A stretch of DNA of 64,000 nucleotides from JACVRW01 sp963734025. GTDB taxonomy: Bacteria > Actinomycetota > Thermoleophilia > Solirubrobacterales > Thermoleophilaceae. The stretch is taken from NCBI GenBank assembly GCA_963734025.1, contig CAVTFR010000004.1:62001-126000 (forward strand). Reading direction: 5' to 3'. Of this stretch, positions 24,346-32,540 are shown one piece after another. Both the position numbers and the translations under genes were made by a program. The notes beneath the pieces are model-generated. The model had not been told where the DNA came from and made no database searches. It worked only from the letters and a program-made list of their open reading frames with translations. The first letter of the stretch is position 1. The number at the start of each line of letters is the position of its first letter.

Positions 24346-25920
24346 GTGCCCGCATGGGCGAAGCACCTGTTCGGGGCGGTCCTGCTCGGCGGGGCGGCGG
24401 TGCTGCTCGGGCTGCCCGCGCAGGCACACGGGCTGACGTTCCAGCTCGAAGCGGGCCGGCTCACCGGGCCGGTGAAGGTCGTCCAGGATCGCGCCGCCGC
24501 CGGCGGACGCGCCGTGGCCGTGACCGGCCAGGGCGTGGTTCGGCACAGCTTCACCACCACCGGCCGCGCCACCGGGGTCGTGCTACGCGGGCGGGCGCTG
24601 CCCTGCGGGGGGAGCCGCCTGCGAATCGTGCTGCGGCTGGACGGCCGCGCGATCGGCGCGCGTGGGGTGCCTTCGCGGCGCTTCACACCCGTGCGGTTCC
24701 GCGCTTCGGCGCCGGCCGGCCCGCACACCGCGGCGCTGCGCCTGGCCAACCCAGGCCGCGTGCGCTCCTGCCGGCGCACAGCGGTGCTCGACTCGCTGCG
24801 CATCGTGGAGAGCCGGTCGCGGCCCCCCACGCCACCCGCGCCGGCGCCGGAGCCGATCGCGGCTGCCCCGCCGGCCGCTGCCACCGACCCGCCGGTCCCC
24901 GAGGGCGGCTACCGCAACCCGGTGTTCGCCTCACCCGGGGCCCCTGACCCTGGCGTGCTCGACGTCGGCTCCGCCCACTCGGAGTACTACGTCTTCCACA
25001 CGGGCGACCGCTTCCCCATGCTGCGCTCCACCGACCTGGTCAACTGGACGCCCGCCGGGCGCGCCCTACCGACCCGGCCGACATGGGCGGCACAGATGGG
25101 CGACTGGAACCCGTGGGCGCCCAGCGTGATCGAGCGCGACGGGGCCTGCCCGGGCCAGAGCGGGGCACGCTGCTTCGTGCTGTTCTACGTCTCGAGGCAC
25201 GGCACGCTCGCCCCGCCCACGAACTGCGTCGGGGTCGCGGTCTCGCCCGTGCCGCAGGGACCCTACGAAGAGCGGGGGCCGCTCGGGTATGCGGACGGTG
25301 GCCTCGATGCCAGCGGCCGCCCGCCCGGCTGCGGCGACGACGGCGGCTACAGCAACATCGACCCGGCGCCCTTCGTGGACGGCGACGGCCGCGCGTACCT
25401 CTACGTCTCGACGACCCGGCGCTGCGCCACGGAGCCGCCGGGCTCCGCATGTCCCCCGGGCCGCACGATCTCGGTGATCCCGCTGGCCGAGGACCTGCTC
25501 ACAGCGTCGGCTCCGCGCCAGCCCCTGTTCGCCGCCGCCCCCGGATGGGAGGTGGGCTCCTTCGGGCCGGTCGTGGAGAACCCGTGGCCGGTCAGGAGCG
25601 GCTCGACCTACGTGCTGCTCTACTCGGGGGGCGCGTTCACGGGCAGCTACGGCATGGGCTACGCCACGTCGAGCTCGCCCACCGGCCCGTTCGCGAAGTC
25701 CGCGAGCAACCCTGTGCTCGCGGAAGCGGAGGGCGTGCTCAGCCCTGGCGGGGGCATGCCGGTCACCGGCCCGCGTGGCGGCGCCTGGCTCGTCTACCAC
25801 GGCCGGCGCGGCGGCTACGCGAATCCACGCGAGCTTCGAATCGACCGGCTGCGCTTCCCCAGCGAGTCCACACTGGCGGTGGACGGCCCCACCAGCGCGC
25901 CGCAAGCGGGCGCGCCGTAG
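24346..25920 (+). CDS. secreted GH43-like beta-propeller glycosidase
   Basis: 524 residues. A signal peptide (cut near AQA/HG) is followed by an about 130-residue beta-rich domain resembling a carbohydrate-binding module, a Pro/Ala-rich linker (about 165-185), then a five-bladed propeller of the GH43 type. The likely catalytic set is present: Asp in GAPDPGVLDVG, Asp in SNIDPAPFVDGDG and Glu in VVENPWPV. Typical substrates are arabinan or xylan side chains; specificity cannot be assigned. GTG 24346 lacks a clear ribosome-binding site. It is divergent from the DyP gene. Confidence 0.82.
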   Translation: MPAWAKHLFGAVLLGGAAVLLGLPAQAHGLTFQLEAGRLTGPVKVVQDRAAAGGRAVAVTGQGVVRHSFTTTGRATGVVLRGRALPCGGSRLRIVLRLDGRAIGARGVPSRRFTPVRFRASAPAGPHTAALRLANPGRVRSCRRTAVLDSLRIVESRSRPPTPPAPAPEPIAAAPPAAATDPPVPEGGYRNPVFASPGAPDPGVLDVGSAHSEYYVFHTGDRFPMLRSTDLVNWTPAGRALPTRPTWAAQMGDWNPWAPSVIERDGACPGQSGARCFVLFYVSRHGTLAPPTNCVGVAVSPVPQGPYEERGPLGYADGGLDASGRPPGCGDDGGYSNIDPAPFVDGDGRAYLYVSTTRRCATEPPGSACPPGRTISVIPLAEDLLTASAPRQPLFAAAPGWEVGSFGPVVENPWPVRSGSTYVLLYSGGAFTGSYGMGYATSSSPTGPFAKSASNPVLAEAEGVLSPGGGMPVTGPRGGAWLVYHGRRGGYANPRELRIDRLRFPSESTLAVDGPTSAPQAGAP

Positions 25921-25924
25921 GGCC

Positions 25925-26116
25925 TCAACCCCCGAGAACATCCTCCATGTAGACCCCGGCGGCCTGGGTCGCCTCCTCCGAGCTGCTTCCTTCCAGGCGC
26001 GCGTTCAGGTACGCGGCGTACCAGTCCCACCAGTTGTGCTCAGGAGCGCTCTTTTCGTACGGGTCGTGGTGCTCCGCTGTCTCTCGCAGCAGGTCTGCCA
26101 GGGTCGCAACGTCCAT
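25925..26116 (-). CDS. small conserved acidic protein
   Basis: 63 residues preceded by a good AGGAGG site. The sequence has a leading amphipathic helix (VATLADLLRETAEHHD), then HNWWDWYAAYLNARLEG and a final helix with AAGVYMEDV. The WWDWYAAYL block is found in short actinobacterial proteins and as a tail of some bleomycin-resistance-like proteins (recollection). No enzymatic residues are seen. It lies 95 nt downstream of the flavoprotein gene on the same strand and may be cotranscribed. Confidence 0.65.
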   Translation of the reverse strand: MDVATLADLLRETAEHHDPYEKSAPEHNWWDWYAAYLNARLEGSSSEEATQAAGVYMEDVLGG

Positions 26117-26211
26117 CGGTGAAACCTCCTGTGTCGTCAGCGGCCGGGAAGGCGTGTCCTGTTCTCCTGCAGCAGCCGACCGGCCACGTCGGTGCTGCTC
26201 ATCGGCGCGTC

Positions 26212-27594
26212 CTAGGTAGGTGTTCGCGTGGTTGACGGCTGCTGCTTCATGGTCTGGGCCTCGAGATCGCTCAGGGTGGACAGGAAGGCCTCCGAGAAGC
26301 TCGGGAAGGGCTGGATCACGTCGAAAAGCACTGAAAGCGGCACGCGCGCGCGGATGGCCACCGTCGCCTGCTGCAGCCACTCCCCGGCCTCCGGTCCCAG
26401 CGCGTACGCTCCGGTGAGCCGCTCGCCGTCCGAGAGGAGCGTCATGAAGCCGGCGCGCTCCGCGTACGCACGGGTGTAGGTGGAGGTGCGCGGCACCTCG
26501 GCCATCGGGACCGTCGCGGAGAGAGCCCCCTCGGGCTGGCCGACGGCCGCCGCCTGCGGATCGGTGAAAACCACTCTCGGGACGGCGTCGTAGTTCGCGG
26601 TCCGGTCGCGTCCGAGGATGTTCGCGGCGGCCACGCGGCCCTGGTACTTGCCCATGTAGGTCAGCGGCCAGATGCCGGTCGCGTCGCCGATCGCCCACAG
26701 GCCGTCCGCAACGCGCATCCGCTCGTCGACCGGGATCCCCTGTCGCGTGGGCTCTACGCCGACGGTGTCCAGGCCAAGGTCGTCGAGGCGCGCGCGGCGG
26801 CCGGTCGCCACGAGCAGGCGGTCGCCGCGCAGCTCAGCGCGACCGGCGAACTCGACCACGTACTCGTCACCATCGCGGCGTACGGCGCTGGCATGCTCGC
26901 CGAGGCGGAGCTCGATGCCGTCCGCGGCGAGTGCTGTGCCGAGCTCGTCGCCGAGCGGCTTCGGCTCGCGCGGCAGGAGGTGGTCCATGCCTTCGACCAG
27001 CGCCACCGAGGCCCCCAGGCGGTGCACGGCCTGGGCCATCTCGACCCCCACCGGGCCGCCGCCCAGCACGAGCAGCCGGCGCGGCACCTCGGTGAGTGCG
27101 GTTACCTCGCGGTTCGTCCAGACGCCTTCCAGCTCGCGCAGGCCGGGGACGGGCGGCACCAGGGCGTCCGATCCGGTCGCGATCACGACATCATTCGCGC
27201 GATAGATCTGGTCGTCCACCTCGACGCTCCCCGGGCCGGCCAGACGCCCGCTCCCGCGGAGCACCTTGATGCCCTGCCCCTCGAGATACGCGGCCTTGGC
27301 TCCGTCCTCGTAGTTCGCCACCATGAAGTCGCGCCACTCGAATGCGCCCTCGGGTCGGACGCCCCCACTCACGGCTTCGCGGGCGCCCGGCGCCTCGCGC
27401 GCCGCCTGGAGCGCCTCGCCCGGACGCAGCAACGTCTTCGAGGGGATGCAGGCCCAGTAGTCGCACTCGCCTCCGACGAGCCCGCGTTCGACGATCGCCA
27501 CCCGGAGGCCGGCGTCCGCGAGACGTCCCGCGCAATGCTCACCTGCCGGACCGGCGCCGACAACGATGACGTCGAACTCGTGGGTGCTGCCCAT
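26212..27594 (-). CDS. pyridine nucleotide-disulfide oxidoreductase family flavoprotein
   Basis: 460 residues. FAD motif IVVGAGPAGEHCA at the N-terminus, redox-active pair C44/C49 in GGECDYWACIPSK, NAD(P) motif LLVLGGGPVGVEMAQ, and second FAD motif LWAIGDATG. The dimer interface ends with VIQPFPSFSEAF, where lipoamide dehydrogenases and mercuric reductases have a catalytic His followed by Pro. Here that His is Phe, so a classical disulfide-reductase reaction is doubtful. It may be a quinone- or other-substrate reductase. The ATG at 27594 precedes the FAD motif; the longer upstream frame is non-coding. 258 bp to the divergent gene contain no supported gene. Confidence 0.85.
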   Translation of the reverse strand: MGSTHEFDVIVVGAGPAGEHCAGRLADAGLRVAIVERGLVGGECDYWACIPSKTLLRPGEALQAAREAPGAREAVSGGVRPEGAFEWRDFMVANYEDGAKAAYLEGQGIKVLRGSGRLAGPGSVEVDDQIYRANDVVIATGSDALVPPVPGLRELEGVWTNREVTALTEVPRRLLVLGGGPVGVEMAQAVHRLGASVALVEGMDHLLPREPKPLGDELGTALAADGIELRLGEHASAVRRDGDEYVVEFAGRAELRGDRLLVATGRRARLDDLGLDTVGVEPTRQGIPVDERMRVADGLWAIGDATGIWPLTYMGKYQGRVAAANILGRDRTANYDAVPRVVFTDPQAAAVGQPEGALSATVPMAEVPRTSTYTRAYAERAGFMTLLSDGERLTGAYALGPEAGEWLQQATVAIRARVPLSVLFDVIQPFPSFSEAFLSTLSDLEAQTMKQQPSTTRTPT

Positions 27595-27852
27595 CGGGAC
27601 CTCTCCTCGGGGCCAGTGGTCCGGGGATATACAACCAGAGGCCCGACGGCAACCGTGCTCAGGCGGCGCGCTCTGATTGCTCGCCGTGCGCCCGGGCGTC
27701 GCTCGGGGTCCTCGTCGAGCGCGGCCCGGCGCAGGAACTGGCGGGCCCCGGGATAGCCCGTGACCCGACGGCGCTCCGTTTCGTCCCTGTAGGTGACGAT
27801 CAAGACGCGTTCGGCGCTCTGCAGCAGGTTGGGGGCCTCCCCAGACGACGCC

Positions 27853-28476
27853 GTGAGCGTCGCTTACCGGATTCTCTACGGGGTCGGCGTCACCCCGTGG
27901 GAGCAGGTGGCCAAGCTGCCCCACGTAGCCGAGCGCATCGCCGGGCTGTTCGCCCGCCAGGAGGCGGGGCGCGAGCCACCCTACGGGCCGGCGCTCGACC
28001 TCGGCTGCGGCAGCGGAATCTGGGCGGTCAAGCTGGCGGCACGCGGGTGGCAGGTCACCGGTATCGACAACGTCCCGAAGGCGCTTCGGCGCGCGCGTGA
28101 GCGGGCGCGCGACGCCGGCGTCGCGCTGCGGCTGGTGGAGGGCGACGTGACCAAGCTGACCACGACCGGCGTCGGGTCCGGCTTCCCCTTCCTGTTCGAT
28201 CTCGGCCTGTTCCACGATGAGCTGACGGACGAGCAGCGCGCGGCGATGGGTCGAGAGGTCAGCGCGGTCGCCGCGCCCGGCGCCACGCTCGCGATGCTGG
28301 CTTGGGCCCCCGGACGCCGGGGGCCGCTGCCACGTGGCGCGAGCCGCGCCGGCATCGAGGCGGCCTACCCGACGTGGAAGGTCATCGACGAGGAGGCCGT
28401 CGACGTGTCGGGGGCGCCGCTCTATCGATTTGTGCGGAAGGCCGACCCGCGCGTCTACTGGCTCCGCCGCGACTGA
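27853..28476 (+). CDS. class I SAM-dependent methyltransferase
   Basis: About 207 residues from a GTG at 27853; another GTG at 27793 is possible but its extra residues do not look conserved. The SAM-binding motif I is ALDLGCGSGIWAVKLA, followed by the acidic loop VTGIDNVPKAL and motif II LRLVEGDVTKL. An N-terminal helix block (YRILYGVGVTPWEQ) is typical of the small-molecule methyltransferases that resemble thiopurine/tellurite methyltransferases. The substrate is unknown. It is divergent from the flavoprotein gene and convergent with the aldo/keto reductase. Confidence 0.82.
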   Translation: MSVAYRILYGVGVTPWEQVAKLPHVAERIAGLFARQEAGREPPYGPALDLGCGSGIWAVKLAARGWQVTGIDNVPKALRRARERARDAGVALRLVEGDVTKLTTTGVGSGFPFLFDLGLFHDELTDEQRAAMGREVSAVAAPGATLAMLAWAPGRRGPLPRGASRAGIEAAYPTWKVIDEEAVDVSGAPLYRFVRKADPRVYWLRRD

Positions 28477-28524
28477 CCCGTCCTCCCGTCGACGGTCGGA
28501 CATGGCGCCACCCCCATGACGCGG

Positions 28525-29502
<978 letters not shown>

Positions 29503-29626
29503 GAGAGAGCCTCCGGTTCGTGGATGGCACTCAGCAAACCGCGGATCTCGCAAAGGTGGGAGTCCCTGTTGAGAGAGGTAATGGCAGGGTCTCCCAGGCG
29601 AGGAGAACCGGATCTACGCTTGGGGC

Positions 29627-30505
29627 GTGGAGACCAAGCAGGAGATCCGCGACTATCTCACTTCCCGCCGCGCCCGAATCACCCCTGAGCAGGCGGGGCT
29701 GCTCTCCTACGGCAGCCGCCGCGTCCCCGGACTGCGCCGCGAGGAGGTCGCCGTCCTGGCCGGCGTGAGCGTCCCGTACTACACCCGCCTCGAGCGCGGT
29801 GACATGAGCGGGGTCTCCGACAGCGTGCTGGAGGCACTGGCCCGCGCGCTCCAGCTCGACGATGCCGAGCGCGCCCACCTCTTCGACCTCGCCCGCGCCG
29901 CGCAGCCGACACCAGTGCGGCCCCGTCGCCGGCGATCCAAGCAGCGCGTCCGGCCCGAGGTCCAATGGACGCTCGATGCGATCACCGGCGCCCCCGCGTT
30001 CGTGAGCAACGAGCGCCTCGACATCCTGGCCGCCAACCAGCTCGGCCGCGCGCTGTTCTCCGAGCTGTACGCCGCGCCGGCCCGGCCCGTCAACACCGCC
30101 CGGTTCGTCTTCCTCGACCCGCGAGCCGAGGCAACCTTCGGCGACTGGGACCTCGTCGCCGGCGAATCGGTCGCCATCCTGCGCTCCGCCGCCGGTCGCG
30201 ACCCGTACAACCGCGACCTCTCAGATCTCGTCGGCGAACTCGCAACCCAGAGCGAGGCATTTCGCACCCGCTGGGCCGCGCACAACGTCCGCTTCCACAA
30301 CACCGGCGTCAAGCATTTCCACCATCCGGTCGTCGGCGACCTCCACCTGACCTACAACCGGCTCGACCTCGCCGCCGACCCCGGCCTGACTCTCTTCACC
30401 TACACCGCCGAGCCCGGCAGCCGCTCCGAGGAGGCGCTGAGCCTCCTCGGCAGCTGGGCCGCAACGATCGACGCGGAGTCGTCGCGCGCGACAGACCTCG
30501 GCTGA
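29627..30505 (+). CDS. XRE family regulator with MmyB-like sensor domain
   Basis: 292 residues from a GTG. The N-terminal helix-turn-helix reads VPGLRREEVAVLAGVSVPYY then TRLERGD. Residues about 110-285 match the MmyB-like ligand-binding (PAS-like) domain: LDAITGAPAFVSNERLDILA, then NTARFVFLDPRA and the HHPVVGDLHLTYNRLDL block. Such regulators often sit next to short-chain dehydrogenases or aldo/keto reductases. The divergent aldo/keto reductase gene 124 nt away is the probable target. Confidence 0.9.
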   Translation: METKQEIRDYLTSRRARITPEQAGLLSYGSRRVPGLRREEVAVLAGVSVPYYTRLERGDMSGVSDSVLEALARALQLDDAERAHLFDLARAAQPTPVRPRRRRSKQRVRPEVQWTLDAITGAPAFVSNERLDILAANQLGRALFSELYAAPARPVNTARFVFLDPRAEATFGDWDLVAGESVAILRSAAGRDPYNRDLSDLVGELATQSEAFRTRWAAHNVRFHNTGVKHFHHPVVGDLHLTYNRLDLAADPGLTLFTYTAEPGSRSEEALSLLGSWAATIDAESSRATDLG

Positions 30506-30583
30506 GGCCCGGGTACGGGACGTCGTCAGCCGAGCGAGATTCCGAGTGTGGCGCGGCGGGTCGCGAGCCCTACCCTGCCGTCC

Positions 30584-31057
30584 GTGACACGCGCTCGAAC
30601 TGTCGCGCTGCCAACCCTCGCGGTGATCGCCGCCGGGACCGCCGCAGTCGCGGCCGCGCCCGACCGGCGGCCGCCCGCCGGCGAACGCGAGGCCGTCGAG
30701 ACCACGGTGCGGGCCGCCGTGTATGCCGCTGTGAGACAGCACAACTACCGCCGTGCATGCCGGTTTGCGACAGCTCGCGGCAGGCAGCGCCTACTCGACG
30801 GGTTCAACTCCTCGTCAGGCCCCGACTATCCGAGCTGCCCGGTGATCATCGCCGATGAGGTCGAGTCCTATCCGGCGACGGTTCGGAAGCTGCGGAAGGG
30901 TCTCGTCGTCTCGAACATCCGCGTGAATGGCGGGCGCGCGACCGTGCGGGTGGCCGAGGGCACGGGGTCTTTCGACGGCCACGGCAGGCTCAGCCTCGTC
31001 AAGGTCGACGGGCGCTGGCGGCTCGACGACAGCAACCTAATTCCCCAGGGCGACTGA
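30584..31057 (+). CDS. secreted NTF2-like protein, function unknown
   Basis: About 157 residues from a GTG at 30584; a GTG at 30548 is the alternative. It starts with an Ala-rich signal-peptide-like helix (TLAVIAAGTAAVAAA). The mature part has AAVRQHNYRRACRFAT with a possible disulfide to DYPSCPVII, then two strands ending in the typical KVDGRWRLDDSN. This fold pattern is common in secreted actinobacterial proteins of unknown role. No catalytic residues are seen. Confidence 0.6.
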   Translation: MTRARTVALPTLAVIAAGTAAVAAAPDRRPPAGEREAVETTVRAAVYAAVRQHNYRRACRFATARGRQRLLDGFNSSSGPDYPSCPVIIADEVESYPATVRKLRKGLVVSNIRVNGGRATVRVAEGTGSFDGHGRLSLVKVDGRWRLDDSNLIPQGD

Positions 31058-31105
31058 GTCCGCGCGGCGGCCGGCAGCGGCGTACTACAACTCCATGTCC
31101 GGCGC

Positions 31106-32104
31106 ATGAAGGCGATGACTCAAGACAGGTACGGCTCAGCGGATGTCCTCACGCTCCGCGACATCGATCCGCCGTCAGTCGGGGACGGAGAGGTCCTGAT
31201 CCGCGTGCGCGCGGCGGGCGCCGGTCCCGAGGTGTGGCACATCATGACCGGCCGGCCGTACTTCGTGCGCCTGATGGGCTTCGGACTGCGCAAGCCGAAG
31301 GCACCCGTCGTGGGCAGGGACGTCGCGGGGATCGTCGAGGCGGTCGGCAGCGATGTGGCCGAGTTCCAGCCGGGGGATGAGGTCTTCGGCAGCTGCCGCG
31401 GCGCGTTCGCGGAGTACGCCCGCGCGAGCGCCGCGGCCGAAGGCGGCGTGGGCGGTGACGGCGTGCTTGCGCCCAAACCCGCGAACCTCAGCTTCGAGCA
31501 GGCTGCCGCTGTCCCCACCTCCGCCTCTTCGGCGCTCCAGGGGCTGCGCGATGCAGGCGGGATCCAGGCCGGTCAGTCGGTGCTGATCATCGGCGCCTCG
31601 GGTGGCGTCGGCACCTTCGCCGTCCAGCTCGCCAAGGTCTTCGACGCGCACGTCAGCGGCGTTTGCAGCACGCCCAAGGCGGACCTGGTCCGGTCGATCG
31701 GGGCCGACCAGGTGATCGACTACACGCGTGAGGACTTCGCCGGCCAGGGGCGCCGCTACGACTTGATCCTGGACACCGCGGGACGGCGCCCGCTCTCGCA
31801 TCTGCGGCGCGCGCTGGCCCCGCGGGGAACGCTTGTGATCGTCGGCGGCGAAGGCGGCGGGCGCCTGACCGGAGGGTTCGAGCGCCAGCTCCGGGCAGCC
31901 CTGCTCTCGCCGTTCGTCGGCCAGCGGCTGCGCCCCCTCGCGGCGGTCGACCGCCGCGCGGACCTCCTCTTCCTGAAGGACCTGATCGAGGCGGGCAGGC
32001 TGACCCCGGCCATCGACGCGACCTACCCGCTGAGCGAGGCTGCCAGAGCGCTCGCCGACGCCGACGAGGGGCACGGCCGGGGGAAGAAGGTCATCACCGT
32101 CTGA
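31106..32104 (+). CDS. zinc-independent alcohol dehydrogenase / quinone oxidoreductase
   Basis: 332 residues of the medium-chain dehydrogenase family. GroES-like N-terminal half has VVGRDVAGIVEAVGSDV and FQPGDEVFGSC. The Rossmann half has the nucleotide motif LIIGASGGVGTFAVQLAK. The cysteines and histidines of the zinc-binding subgroup are not present, so it belongs with NADPH:quinone reductases and related enoyl reductases. The C-terminal PLSEAARALADADEGHGRGK is typical of the group. The gene stands alone, 49 nt after the secreted protein gene. Confidence 0.9.
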   Translation: MKAMTQDRYGSADVLTLRDIDPPSVGDGEVLIRVRAAGAGPEVWHIMTGRPYFVRLMGFGLRKPKAPVVGRDVAGIVEAVGSDVAEFQPGDEVFGSCRGAFAEYARASAAAEGGVGGDGVLAPKPANLSFEQAAAVPTSASSALQGLRDAGGIQAGQSVLIIGASGGVGTFAVQLAKVFDAHVSGVCSTPKADLVRSIGADQVIDYTREDFAGQGRRYDLILDTAGRRPLSHLRRALAPRGTLVIVGGEGGGRLTGGFERQLRAALLSPFVGQRLRPLAAVDRRADLLFLKDLIEAGRLTPAIDATYPLSEAARALADADEGHGRGKKVITV

Positions 32105-32166
32105 CTGCTCAATCGATTTAGCTTCGATGGGCGTACGTCAAGCGGCGGCCTGCAAGTCAGAGGACG

Positions 32167-32481
32167 TCACGGCGGCTCGCGGCCGGGTGAGTCCCAGGGC
32201 GAGCCCTCGCCCGGGCGGGCCTTCGGCCGCTTCCGCTCGTTCCAGGCCGCCGCGAACAGCCGGGCCGGCTCGTCAAGCCGCGCAAGGACCTCAGCCGGGA
32301 CGTCGCCGGTGTGCACGGAGAGCACTTCGGGCCTCCGCGCGAGGGCCCGCAGGTCCGCCTCACCCGCCGCCACGATCGCGAGCCGCGGGGGGAAGAGCTG
32401 GCGCACCTCGACCGGGCGGCCGATGGCGTCGAGCTGGGCGCCCGGCCGGAGCTCGACCAGCGCCTCTGAGCGCGCGGGCAC
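32167..32481 (-). CDS. small protein resembling the protease pro-segment opposite
   Basis: 104 residues from a GTG. No signal peptide. The core RLAIVAAGEADLRALARRPE, then VPAEVLARLDEPARLFAAAW, and RPGEGSPWDSPG resemble by eye the N-terminal 90 residues of the divergent metalloprotease (RLSIVAP..., DELDETERLGLAALQLRE, RPRDGEPWEM). In that enzyme the segment precedes the catalytic domain. The protein could be a free-standing pro-segment, chaperone or inhibitor for it; this is inference from sequence similarity and the 59-bp divergent arrangement. Confidence 0.6.
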   Translation of the reverse strand: MPARSEALVELRPGAQLDAIGRPVEVRQLFPPRLAIVAAGEADLRALARRPEVLSVHTGDVPAEVLARLDEPARLFAAAWNERKRPKARPGEGSPWDSPGREPP

Positions 32482-32540
32482 GGCCAGATGCTACCCGGCG
32501 GCGTTCGGCGCCTTGACAGCGCACGAGCCGAGCTGAAACG

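Noticed and set aside
27369..27803. - strand gene beginning MIVTYRDETERRRV
   Set aside because: The plausible part is under 60 codons and then runs antiparallel in another frame through the flavoprotein gene; no ribosome-binding site.
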